Origin: Bacillota bacterium
GTDB lineage: Bacteria; Bacillota; Bacilli; Paenibacillales; Paenibacillaceae
DNA: 13,490 nucleotides
Direction: 5' to 3'
Assembly (NCBI GenBank): GCA_023418755.1
Contig: JAEZZE010000352.1
Span: forward strand, 1-13,490
In this document: positions 5,921 through 13,490 of the stretch, one piece after another
How the letters are laid out: the number at the start of each line of letters is the position of its first letter
Numbering within the stretch: the stretch's first letter is position 1
Translations under genes and position numbers: made by a program
The notes under the pieces: generated by a model
The model's database searches: none
What the model was told of the DNA's origin: nothing
Seen by the model: only the letters and a program-made list of their open reading frames with translations

Positions 5921-8587
5921 CTAAAATGTAATCTTGTACAACTTCGACTCCCTGCCCTTCAAGCTCAGCATCAGGTTGCCGCTCTCGTTCTCGCTCCCGA
6001 CTGCCTGGCCGGTCCACAGATCGACGATTTGTTGGTAATCGCCGACGACGCCCGCGCGGGATAGATCGACCGTCTTGTCGACGGCCTCCTTGCCGAAGTT
6101 GAACACGGCCACGTAATAAGCGCCGTCTTCCGCCATAACGAAGGTGTCCGCGGATTCCGATCCGGTGTTGCCTTCCACCGGACGGAAGGCTTTCCCTTTC
6201 GTCGCGAGCTCGTTGACGCGAGGATTGGTCAACAGCTGCTTCATTAATTTCCGCGACTGCGGATGGGTCACGTCGTCGGAGCTTAAAAACAGCGTCCCGG
6301 AGATCGCGGCCGCGTTGACTCTCGTCTGCGACCCTTCCAGCGTCTCGCCCTTTTCAAGAGTCATATAATCCGGATCGGTGTAGGAATAGATCGTCCCGTT
6401 CTGCCACCAGCCGTAGGTCAGATTGTTCAATTGGTACTCGGTCGAGCCGATCGACCCGTCGATGTCGCACGAAATCCGGCGGGCATGCGCGTATTGGCTC
6501 GGAAACATCGGAGCGATCGAAGCGCTGATGAACATAGCGCCGTCCAGCTTCTCCATGAGATAAGCCATTCCTTGATAATAAGCCTGGATTCCCGTCGTGA
6601 CGCTTTTGTCGTAGTGCTCGCCTTCCATCGTCCCGTGAGTCAGGAAATCCAGCTTGAGAAACTTGTAGCCTTCCTTCTTGAATCGCGCAACGTCGTGATC
6701 GATCTTCATCTTCGTGCCCGGATGGGTCGGATCCAGCGCATAGCCCATCATGTGAGGCACGATATGGCCTTCCTTGTCTTTGAGAACGATGTCCCCGTAC
6801 GTGTACTTCCCGTCCGTTCCATCTACCTTCTCGATCATGTTTTTACCCCAATAGACGAACGGCGTATGATAGGAACCCGGAATCTGGCCGTTCTTGCGAA
6901 TCCGATCGACCAGATCCAGCCGCTGCTCCTCGGTCATATTGGTCCAAAAGGAATCCATGTTGATGTAGATGTCGCCTTCGTTATTAAAGGAAGCCCCTTG
7001 AATATGATCATGGAAAAAGTCCGATACCGCGATCATTTTATCATAGGACAGATGCTCGGCATACGCCCCCCAGCTATTCCAGCCCACCGGAACTCCCCGC
7101 GGCACGTCCGGACCGAAGCCGAGCGGAGGGGCGACGACGGCGTTGGCGCGGCCGTAAGCCTCCATTCCGTCGCGGTAATCCGGGTAGAAGCCGACGAAAA
7201 TTTTCGGAGATTTAAGCGTCGCGCCGACGACGGCTCCATGCTCGATACGGTCGTACGTCACATTGCGCGAGGTGAAGCCGCCGTAAACCTTCAACTGGTC
7301 CAACCGGTTGTCCGAACCGCTCCAGTAAATGCCCGTCTTCCACGTATCGTGCGTAACGGACCCGATCACAAGCCCGGTTCGGCCGGCGTTATCGAAAACG
7401 GCCGTAACCTCCGAACTGACGTACTTGTCGCTATTGAGACTCGTATTGATCGTTTTCGACACATACCTCGACCAGGCGTCGTTATCGAACGGAACGATCA
7501 AAACGCGATTGTCCCCGTACTCGCCGAGATCGATCCCGCCGGCACCGCTCAGCGAGACGGGAGACATATAGTTGGTGCTAAGCTCTCCGTCGCCGCTGAT
7601 CTCTTGCTCCGCGATGAAATAGTCCGAATCTTCATAGACGTAATAGATTTGGTCCATCGTCGGCAGGCCCGCCATCTCGTTGCGGACCGTCAGCTTGATT
7701 CCCTTCCCGTGGCCGTCTTCCAGCGGAGCGATCTCTTCCAGCAGCCGCCGACGATCGAACTGATAGCTGTGCACGAGCCGATCGTGCAGCTTCGCGCTGC
7801 CGTAGACGCCTTTCGCGATTTCGCGTCCGTTCCAGGAATAAGCGGCGAGCCCCGTCTCCGTATTGTAGACGATCCGATAGATGCCATTGTCCACGACAAA
7901 GCCGTTAGCGTGCTGCGCAATCCGGATTCCGCCGTAGTCCTGCTCCGAGGAAGCATCGCCGATATGGCCCGATCCCCCCCATTGCGCGGCGGGGTCGAAC
8001 GCGTCGTCCGCGGCGGGAGCTTTGCGGACGACGATTTTGTCCAAATTCGGCGAGTACCAGTCCCCGTCCGAAAACAGGAGCGTGTTGCGCCCGGCCGCAA
8101 GCTTCACGGCGAAGTCGTACGTCCCGACCGATTCCCAATCGTTTTTACCGACTTCGGGAAGGTCGTATTTTTCCTTCTCGGCGCTCCCGTTGACCTGTAC
8201 GAAAAAGGAACGGGGATCGCCCGACGTATAATGAACGGTCACGACGTACTCGCCCGCTTCTTCCACGTCCACCCGATTAAATCGAACGGAACCGCCTTGA
8301 AAGAGTCCCCCTACCTGCTTGCCGTCCGAGCAATCCCGGCAATCGGCGATTTCCGTGTACGGCCCCTTCAGCGTATTGCTCGGGTCGTTGGCTTCAAAGA
8401 CATATTCTAACACCGCGTTCTCCTTCACCAAGATCACCTCATCTTCTTCGCTATTTTTCTCCGCCGCGGCAACCTCCCCGGCTTCGCGATCTTGCGGGGA
8501 AGCTATTCGGTACACGGCAACGATGATTCCGACGACAATGACAAGAGCGACGATAAGGAGCGTCGACTTACCCGATCTCAAACCCAT
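5921..8587 (-). CDS. Membrane-anchored clan GH-D (GH27/GH36-like) glycoside hydrolase with N-terminal sugar-binding-type module
   Basis: Predicted surface glycosidase of 888 residues. Residues 8-28 are one hydrophobic segment after a basic start, without a lipobox, so it is probably tethered. Residues about 60-190 look like a jelly-roll CBM6/CBM35-type module (YVVTVHYTSGDPRSFFVQVNG; NTLLFSDGDWYSPNLDKIVV). A beta-sandwich region follows, then a barrel starting PVGWNSWGAY (500-509). FLKLDFL (Asp647) fits the clan nucleophile, and RISCDIDG (Asp708) fits the acid/base. The usual DDGW after the second strand is replaced by INMDSFW (542-548), so substrate may differ from ordinary alpha-galactosidases. 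The last 80 residues are a C-terminal beta domain. Start: ATG at 8587 with GAGG seven bases ahead is preferred over the adjacent GTG. Last gene of the operon, 37 bases after the permease. Family level is fairly sure; activity (alpha-galactosidase or related) is not. Confidence 0.82.
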   Translation of the reverse strand: MGLRSGKSTLLIVALVIVVGIIVAVYRIASPQDREAGEVAAAEKNSEEDEVILVKENAVLEYVFEANDPSNTLKGPYTEIADCRDCSDGKQVGGLFQGGSVRFNRVDVEEAGEYVVTVHYTSGDPRSFFVQVNGSAEKEKYDLPEVGKNDWESVGTYDFAVKLAAGRNTLLFSDGDWYSPNLDKIVVRKAPAADDAFDPAAQWGGSGHIGDASSEQDYGGIRIAQHANGFVVDNGIYRIVYNTETGLAAYSWNGREIAKGVYGSAKLHDRLVHSYQFDRRRLLEEIAPLEDGHGKGIKLTVRNEMAGLPTMDQIYYVYEDSDYFIAEQEISGDGELSTNYMSPVSLSGAGGIDLGEYGDNRVLIVPFDNDAWSRYVSKTINTSLNSDKYVSSEVTAVFDNAGRTGLVIGSVTHDTWKTGIYWSGSDNRLDQLKVYGGFTSRNVTYDRIEHGAVVGATLKSPKIFVGFYPDYRDGMEAYGRANAVVAPPLGFGPDVPRGVPVGWNSWGAYAEHLSYDKMIAVSDFFHDHIQGASFNNEGDIYINMDSFWTNMTEEQRLDLVDRIRKNGQIPGSYHTPFVYWGKNMIEKVDGTDGKYTYGDIVLKDKEGHIVPHMMGYALDPTHPGTKMKIDHDVARFKKEGYKFLKLDFLTHGTMEGEHYDKSVTTGIQAYYQGMAYLMEKLDGAMFISASIAPMFPSQYAHARRISCDIDGSIGSTEYQLNNLTYGWWQNGTIYSYTDPDYMTLEKGETLEGSQTRVNAAAISGTLFLSSDDVTHPQSRKLMKQLLTNPRVNELATKGKAFRPVEGNTGSESADTFVMAEDGAYYVAVFNFGKEAVDKTVDLSRAGVVGDYQQIVDLWTGQAVGSENESGNLMLSLKGRESKLYKITF

Positions 8588-8624
8588 CACCCTTCCTCTC
8601 TATTCGGTCATAAGCGGGGCGCGG

Positions 8625-9623
8625 TTACCCGACGAGGCCGCTCCGTTCCATGCTTTCGACGAAATGGCGCTGCACGAAAAAGTACATGACGATGAGCGGC
8701 AAAATCGCCATCAGGATCGCCGTATTCTGAATCATGGACAAATAGAGCGGATCGGGGGTCGTCGTCTCTCCCGAGAGGTAGAATAAGATTTGCGCCGCCG
8801 CCGTGGACAGCATGGAAGACATCACGTTCGCCTCGTTCAGGATCATGCCCGTAAAGAACGTGTCGTTCCACTGCCAGACGAAGGAGAACAGCATAACGGT
8901 CACGATCGACGGTACCGCATTGGGCAAAATAATCCGCGCGAACGTTCCGAACGTCCCAGATCCGTCCACGAACGCCGCTTCTTCCAGCTCCTTGGGAATG
9001 CCTTTAAAGAACTGACGGAAAATGTAGACGAATAATCCCGTTCTGAGCCCCATGCCGAGCATGGACGAAATCACAAACGGCCAATACGTGTTGATCAGAT
9101 TCAGCGGTTGCCCTTGAATTAGAGACACGATTCCGAAAATATCCGCGTTTTTATATTGCAAATAAGTCGGAATCATGAGCGTTTGCGGCGGAACGAGGAT
9201 CGTAAAGATCACGCAGCCGAACAGCAGCCCGCTGCCGCGAAACTTGATGCGTGAAAATCCGTAGCCGGCCAGCATGCAGGAAAAAGTCTGCAGCAGCATG
9301 ACCGCGCCGGACAAAATCACCGTATTGAGCAAAATGGTCGGATAATGAAGCGCCTTGCTGACCAGCTTGAAATTGTCCAAAGTAAAGTGCTTCGGAATCC
9401 AGACGACCGTAGAGTCGTACATGTCGACCGGATCCTTGATCGCGATGGAAATCTTGATCAATATCGGATACAGAATAATGAACGAAATGCCGACGATCAG
9501 AACCGTGCGAACGAAGCTCCATAGCCACGCTTTAAGCTTGTTGACCCAGAAGCTGCCCTTGGCCATGCGCTCGCCTAACCGATGAAGCCGCTCTCGCCGC
9601 GAAAATGCCGTTTCCGTTTTCAT
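8625..9623 (-). CDS. Sugar ABC transporter permease, MalG type
   Basis: Second permease of the right-hand importer, 332 residues, about 40 longer than usual because of a basic N-terminal tail (1-36). Membrane segments lie at about 37-58, 97-122, 133-155, 178-203, 236-256 and 298-317. The EAA loop is at 210-236 (PKELEEAAFVDGSGTFGTFA), and SIAIKDPVDMYDSTVVWIPKHFTLDNF is the family hallmark after the first membrane segment. A start at an upstream GTG (9689) would overlap the previous permease gene by 49 bases. The ATG at 9623 has AAGGAGG six bases ahead and begins 17 bases after that gene's stop codon, so it is chosen. It works with the TTG-initiated permease upstream; no binding protein or ATPase for this importer is in the window. 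Confidence 0.93.
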   Translation of the reverse strand: MKTETAFSRRERLHRLGERMAKGSFWVNKLKAWLWSFVRTVLIVGISFIILYPILIKISIAIKDPVDMYDSTVVWIPKHFTLDNFKLVSKALHYPTILLNTVILSGAVMLLQTFSCMLAGYGFSRIKFRGSGLLFGCVIFTILVPPQTLMIPTYLQYKNADIFGIVSLIQGQPLNLINTYWPFVISSMLGMGLRTGLFVYIFRQFFKGIPKELEEAAFVDGSGTFGTFARIILPNAVPSIVTVMLFSFVWQWNDTFFTGMILNEANVMSSMLSTAAAQILFYLSGETTTPDPLYLSMIQNTAILMAILPLIVMYFFVQRHFVESMERSGLVG

Positions 9624-9629
9624 GTCGCC

Positions 9630-9636
9630 CCTCCTT
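9630..9636 (-). promoter_or_regulatory. Shine-Dalgarno site that decides the permease start
   Basis: A full AAGGAGG on the minus strand, six bases before the ATG at 9623. It settles the start against the overlapping upstream GTG at 9689, which has no comparable site. Confidence 0.8.
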
Positions 9637-9640
9637 GCGA

Positions 9641-10546
9641 TCAATCGTAATAAAATACTTTTCTGGAGATCAGCACCGCGACGATCCACAGGAATGCCGA
9701 GATAATGAGAAAGTAGATCCAGGCCATCGACGCGCTAAGCCCGAATTGAAAATTTTTGAAGGCCGTATCGCGGATATGCCTCGTCGTCGGGCTGCTCAGC
9801 AAATTGTCGATGATGGAGTAGACGACGTTCGTCAAAATAAGCGGACTGATCATCGGAAACGTAATTTTCCAGAACGATTCGTATGCCGTGGCTCCTTCGA
9901 TTTTGGACGCTTCGTACAGCGAGCCGGAGATCGATTGCAATCCCGCTACGAAAATCAAGATTTGTACGCCCGAAGAGGTCACGATCTGATAGATTCGGTT
10001 GACCGCGCCGACTAAATAATCGACGATTTGCGTGCTGACACCCGAACGGTACAAGAGCTTGGCGAGCTCCAGATTTTGAAACATCCCGAACTCCCTGCTC
10101 GTCTCCCGGCTCGCGCCGCGAATGACGCCCTGCATGTAATCTCCGCTTTCGAGGGCGGCGATCACGCCGGAGGCCAGAATGACCGGCAGGAAGAAGAGCA
10201 TTCGGGCAAGGCCTCTCCCTCTGAATTTCTGATTGAGCAGCACGGCCGCGAACAAACTGAAAATCACGATGAGCGGAACGTTAACGACCATGTTCATCAG
10301 GGATTCGGTCAATATTCGGACATAGTGCTCGTCCTGATAGAGAGCCGCTTTGTAATTCGACCAACCCGCTTTATGGATCGAAAAGCCGGTATCGTCCACC
10401 TTCAAGGTGCTGAAGCTGTAGCGTAACGAGTTGATCAGCGGAATGAAAAACAGAAACACGAATCCGATAAACCAAGGAAGGATAAACCATACGCCTTTAT
10501 ATTTTTGTTTCTGATGCAGCGTCAATCTGAATTTAGGCAGCTTCAA
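9641..10546 (-). CDS. Sugar ABC transporter permease, MalF/LplB type
   Basis: First permease of the right-hand importer, 301 residues. Membrane segments lie at about 18-44, 84-104, 114-132, 186-205, 230-250 and 275-298. The EAA loop is at 211-230 (YEASKIEGATAYESFWKITF). Unlike the other MalF-type permease in this window, it has about 45 polar residues (135-178) between the third and fourth membrane segments. It starts with TTG, and that codon overlaps the TGA of the DUF5696 gene as TTGA. GGAGGAG lies seven bases ahead (10560-10554) and no other start fits, so translation is probably coupled to the gene before it. This tight link says the DUF5696 protein and the importer are made together. Confidence 0.92.
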   Translation of the reverse strand: MKLPKFRLTLHQKQKYKGVWFILPWFIGFVFLFFIPLINSLRYSFSTLKVDDTGFSIHKAGWSNYKAALYQDEHYVRILTESLMNMVVNVPLIVIFSLFAAVLLNQKFRGRGLARMLFFLPVILASGVIAALESGDYMQGVIRGASRETSREFGMFQNLELAKLLYRSGVSTQIVDYLVGAVNRIYQIVTSSGVQILIFVAGLQSISGSLYEASKIEGATAYESFWKITFPMISPLILTNVVYSIIDNLLSSPTTRHIRDTAFKNFQFGLSASMAWIYFLIISAFLWIVAVLISRKVFYYD

Positions 10547-13167
10547 TCGCGCTCTCCTCCAACCAGGTATCCCATTGCTTCGACGACGTTCCCCTTCGCA
10601 TGGACCGCGTAACCGTTATAGTTGACGATTACCGTCGTACCGTCTTCGTAAGTCGTCTCGTACACGCCTTTTGCCAGTGTCCTATGGTCTTTGATGACCT
10701 GGGTTCGGAGCTTGCGAAGCACGGCGTCCACTTCCTGATAGGCCGCCGTCGCCTCGCCGATCCAGTTCGAATAATGAGCGGAATACAAATATTCGAATCG
10801 CGTCTCCTTTACCGAAGAGGACTTGGCAAAGAACCATTTGAAGTTCAAGTTCGCCCCCGTCTCCAGCGCCTTCAGCACATGCTGACGCACATTCTGGTCA
10901 TCGGACATATTGAGCGCCTCTCCGGCGTAGTCGATATATCCGTGCAGCGCGATCTCGTAGAACGGCACGCTTTGGTCGGTAATATTGAAGCCGCTGCCGG
11001 ACAACGGCGCGTTGATGACGCTGTCGGCGTACGGGAGTGCATAGGCGTTGCCTCCGGAGATCATCAGCGCGGACTCCGTCCCCAGCTTCTCGAGCTGCTC
11101 CTGCACGATCCGCTTCGCGCCTTCCCGCGACATGACGTTTTTCGGATTAAAGTCCGAATTCAGCTCGTCTCCCATATCGTTCAGCGACAAGGCGGAAACG
11201 TTCAGCTTTCCGTAAGCTTTTCGGAACTTGTCCACGAGCCCGGACAGCTTGAACGGGGACAGCACGTAGCCCGGATCGAACCAGACCTGCTTGAAGTAGC
11301 CGGCCGGATCGTAAGGATACACCTTGGCCAACGCGCCGGTAATCGTCCTCGACGCTTCCTTCTTCGGTTGAAAGGCTCTCGTGTCCCGCAGCACGCTCAT
11401 GAACGAAGCGTCCGGATAAATCTCCACTCCGTTGTCGCGGCCGTACTCCGCAAGCTTGCTCAATCCGCTCTTCCCGCCAAGCTTGCCGTCAACGGAAACG
11501 GAGGACGGCTTCGAATGGACGAGTCCGCCGTTGAACCAGCCCGAGTAGCGCAGCTTGATGCTGCCGATGCCGACGGCTCCGAGCTCCCGAAGGATCGTCT
11601 GCGCCTGCTCGAACGTGGTCAGCGGCTCGTACGCGTCATAGGGAATACCGAGGAAAAACTTCTTCTTAGGCACCCCGCCGATCAACTCCAGGAAAAACGG
11701 CGTCTGCTCGGCAGGCTCCAATCTGCTTAGCTTGTATCGATCCGCCAGGTAGGCGCGATAATAGGAAGCCATTCCGGCGTAGCTCGCATCTTCGCCCCGA
11801 AGGAAGCCGTAGCGGATGGACAGCTCCCCCCGATAAGGCTCCGCTTGGAACTTGGGAACCGTCTGCGTCGTCCAATTGCCCGATAGCGTGAGCGGCTCGG
11901 ATACATTAAGCGCGTAACTGCTGTACACGGCATTGTACGAATTCGTCCGTCCGCTGATGTCCGCCTCCACGCGGGCAATGCCGTCGCCGTCTTCGATGAT
12001 GCCCAGGAATGCCCGGTCTCCCTGCTTCATGCCGAACACCGGCATTCGGGCCGTCTCGCCGCCCAGCGGCTTTAACCGATTTTCCCGCGTCCTATCCGTT
12101 CCATAGAGCGGGGTATTATACGGGGCGGCATCCAGCTTGCCGTTATTCAGGCGAATAATCGAGCCGGAGCCGTCCGGGACGAACATATACCCCTCCTGCC
12201 CCGTTCCGGCCGCGCCGAAATACGGCAGCACGGAGAGCGTCTGCAAGTAAAAGCCTTTGACGTCCGCTTGCGCGGCCGAGACTTGCGCGGTAAACTGTTC
12301 GCCTTCCAGCCGGTAAGTAACGGGGAGCACGAACAAAGCCTGGCTGGCCGCCTCGCCGTCCGAGAACGCTTCGCGGTCGACGTTCATTTCTTCCTCCGTG
12401 TATCCGGCATCCGCAAGCGTCTTCAGGGTACGCGTAAGCATGAGCCCTTTCAGCGCCGAATCCCGCCGCTCGTAGACTTTCGTCTCCTCGTTGAGCTTGA
12501 ACCGCCGCAACAGGTCGCTCCGGGCCTGTTCGTCCCGAATGTTGTCCAGAATGAGCTTCTCGAACCGCTCCTGCGCGATGTATGGGGGAATCTGCTCGAT
12601 TCCGCGCAACTTCTCGCCGATCGTATACGTTATTTTGATCCCGTCGGGAAGCTTCTCGTATTCGAATTGCTTGTATTGGACGCTGTGATTGAAACTATTG
12701 TACTGCTGCGGCTTCCCCGATGCGTCCGAGAAAGAGAGCAGCAGTTGGCTCGAGAGCATCGATTGGCTGTAGCCGGACGCCTTGTCGTCCTGCTCGCGGT
12801 CCGGCGGATTCGAATACCATGCCGAACCGTCGCGTTTATTTCTAAGGGCGATCTCCGTCGTCTCGGGATCGAAGTACAAGGCCAGATACTCGTTTTCCGC
12901 CGCCAGGTCCATCGCGATTTCTTCGCCGGCCGGAGCCCTATCCGCTTGGCCGGCTTCGCCCGCTTGCGAAGCGGCGTTTGCCGTCGGCGCTTCGTCGGCC
13001 GCTATCGCCCCCTGTCCGGCCGACGCCTCGCCAGGCGCATTCGCCGACAACCCCGCCGTCGCTCCCGCATCCGCGGAGACGCTGCGATAGATGCCGCTTG
13101 TTCCGGCAGCAACGCTGACGACGATCGCTCCGATCAAAGCCAATTTCCATTTGCCGTTCATCGGCAT
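10543..13167 (-). CDS. DUF5696-type exported protein, glycosidase-like architecture, function unknown
   Basis: 874 residues, recognised as the DUF5696-type protein found beside sugar permeases in Paenibacillus; its role is not established. Residues 7-27 are a hydrophobic signal or anchor without lipobox, followed by an Ala/Gly/Glu-rich linker (31-82). From about 85 to 480 is a beta-rich region (ENEYLALYFDPETTEIALRNKRDGSAWYSNP; YMFVPDGSGSIIRLNNG; FLGIIEDGDGIARVEADISG). From about 490 to 780 alternating strands and helices look like a TIM barrel (FFLELIGGVP; IGSIKLRYSGWFNGG; GVEIYPDASF; SALSLNDMGDELNSDF; ALMISGGNAYALPYADSVIN). The end (835-869, YETTYEDGTTVIVNYNGYAV) looks like the closing beta domain of many glycosidases. 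Candidate acidic residues are Asp586, Asp664 and Glu668. Catalysis is inferred and untested. Start: the first ATG has AAAGGAGG six bases ahead. It follows the YIP1-like gene by 15 bases and overlaps the next permease gene by four. Confidence 0.85.
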   Translation of the reverse strand: MPMNGKWKLALIGAIVVSVAAGTSGIYRSVSADAGATAGLSANAPGEASAGQGAIAADEAPTANAASQAGEAGQADRAPAGEEIAMDLAAENEYLALYFDPETTEIALRNKRDGSAWYSNPPDREQDDKASGYSQSMLSSQLLLSFSDASGKPQQYNSFNHSVQYKQFEYEKLPDGIKITYTIGEKLRGIEQIPPYIAQERFEKLILDNIRDEQARSDLLRRFKLNEETKVYERRDSALKGLMLTRTLKTLADAGYTEEEMNVDREAFSDGEAASQALFVLPVTYRLEGEQFTAQVSAAQADVKGFYLQTLSVLPYFGAAGTGQEGYMFVPDGSGSIIRLNNGKLDAAPYNTPLYGTDRTRENRLKPLGGETARMPVFGMKQGDRAFLGIIEDGDGIARVEADISGRTNSYNAVYSSYALNVSEPLTLSGNWTTQTVPKFQAEPYRGELSIRYGFLRGEDASYAGMASYYRAYLADRYKLSRLEPAEQTPFFLELIGGVPKKKFFLGIPYDAYEPLTTFEQAQTILRELGAVGIGSIKLRYSGWFNGGLVHSKPSSVSVDGKLGGKSGLSKLAEYGRDNGVEIYPDASFMSVLRDTRAFQPKKEASRTITGALAKVYPYDPAGYFKQVWFDPGYVLSPFKLSGLVDKFRKAYGKLNVSALSLNDMGDELNSDFNPKNVMSREGAKRIVQEQLEKLGTESALMISGGNAYALPYADSVINAPLSGSGFNITDQSVPFYEIALHGYIDYAGEALNMSDDQNVRQHVLKALETGANLNFKWFFAKSSSVKETRFEYLYSAHYSNWIGEATAAYQEVDAVLRKLRTQVIKDHRTLAKGVYETTYEDGTTVIVNYNGYAVHAKGNVVEAMGYLVGGERD

Positions 13168-13182
13168 TTCCGCCCTCCTTTC

Positions 13183-13490
13183 CTAGTTGCGCAATGAAAT
13201 CTCCGTGTATATCGAGTACGCGAAACCCAGCAGCTCCTGCAGCAAGCTGAAGAACAGCAGGCCCAGAAACATCATGATCCCCATCACGAAAAGGGTTAGA
13301 AGCATCGTCACGATCGTCTTGACGACGGTGTACTGGTGAATGGTCATGATGCCTATAAACAATAGCCAGACAAACCAAAGCACCGCCAGCGAATCGATCA
13401 GGTGGTAGAATGCCGCTTCGCGCACGGTGATAACCTGGCTGACCAGCGTATTGCCGAATCGCGCGATCGCCAGCGGCAGAAGGGCATAGC
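13183..13490 (-). CDS. YIP1-family membrane protein (5' end beyond window)
   Basis: C-terminal 101 residues of an integral membrane protein; the frame remains open to the window edge, so the start lies outside. Three hydrophobic segments are visible, at about residues 30-48, 55-75 and 76-92 of the visible part (LAVLWFVWLLFIGIMTIH; IVTMLLTLFVMGIMMFLGLL; then LLFFSLLQELLGFAYSIY). The pattern AFYHLIDSLAVLWF...GIMTIHQYTVVKT matches bacterial YIP1-family proteins from memory of the family; the biochemical role of the bacterial ones is unknown. An internal GTG at 13425 gives an apparent short ORF but has no ribosome binding site and cuts through a conserved stretch. It stands 15 bases before the DUF5696 gene, and the pairing with DUF5696 and sugar permeases suggests it belongs to the importer or surface complex. 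Confidence 0.72.
   Translation of the reverse strand, partial: YALLPLAIARFGNTLVSQVITVREAAFYHLIDSLAVLWFVWLLFIGIMTIHQYTVVKTIVTMLLTLFVMGIMMFLGLLFFSLLQELLGFAYSIYTEISLRN

Noticed and set aside
7974..7980. Run of seven G (coding strand) in the hydrolase gene, possible slippage site
   Set aside because: The frame is intact and the run is short; nothing else suggests phase variation or programmed frameshifting.
6431..8410. 659-codon open frame on the plus strand, opposite the GH-D hydrolase
   Set aside because: It is antisense to a clearly real gene, its protein is arginine-, valine- and histidine-rich low-information sequence, and it has no ribosome binding site; such frames are common opposite GC-rich genes.
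9624..9689. GTG start giving the MalG-type permease a 22-residue extension
   Set aside because: It would overlap the upstream permease gene by 49 bases and lacks a ribosome binding site, whereas the ATG at 9623 has a full AAGGAGG.
12268..13197. 309-codon open frame on the plus strand, opposite the DUF5696 gene
   Set aside because: Arginine-rich antisense frame without start signal or domain.

Overview
The window most resembles a member of the Paenibacillaceae (Paenibacillus or Cohnella type). The sequence is moderately GC-rich with AT-rich promoters and strong AAGGAGG-type ribosome binding sites. It carries a CcpA-type cre sequence, a GntR/LacI chimeric regulator of the AraR kind, and a YIP1 + DUF5696 + permease-pair arrangement that I know from Paenibacillus genomes. 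This is judged from content, not from a search. Every gene I can support lies on the minus strand, so the window reads right to left. No RNA genes, insertion sequences, CRISPR arrays or origins were seen.

Right block (13490 to about 5815): an operon whose start lies outside the window. It runs YIP1-like membrane protein (5' end missing), a large exported DUF5696-type protein, two sugar ABC permeases, and a membrane-anchored clan GH-D (GH27/GH36-like) glycoside hydrolase. It closes with a strong intrinsic terminator at 5815-5863. Between this terminator and the next promoter lies a degenerate 51-bp tandem repeat (about 5656-5808).

Left block (5586 to 1, running off the left edge): a GntR-type regulator with a LacI/GalR-like ligand domain, with its own promoter, a near-perfect palindromic operator in its leader, and a terminator at 4322-4355. 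It is followed by a sugar-uptake operon: promoter with an overlapping cre site and two regulator-like half sites, lipoprotein solute-binding protein, GH125 alpha-mannosidase, MalF-type permease, MalG-type permease (3' end missing). A hairpin separates the binding-protein gene from the genes downstream.

How the parts may work together (inference): the left operon imports an alpha-mannose-containing oligosaccharide, and the cytoplasmic GH125 enzyme trims it. Transcription would be released when the regulator binds its sugar and blocked by CcpA when preferred sugars are present. The right operon pairs an importer with two surface proteins: a predicted glycosidase and the DUF5696 protein, which itself looks like a glycosidase-type barrel. 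Neither set encodes an ABC ATPase in view, so a shared MsmX/UgpC-type ATPase encoded elsewhere is likely. The least understood part is the YIP1-DUF5696-permease unit.
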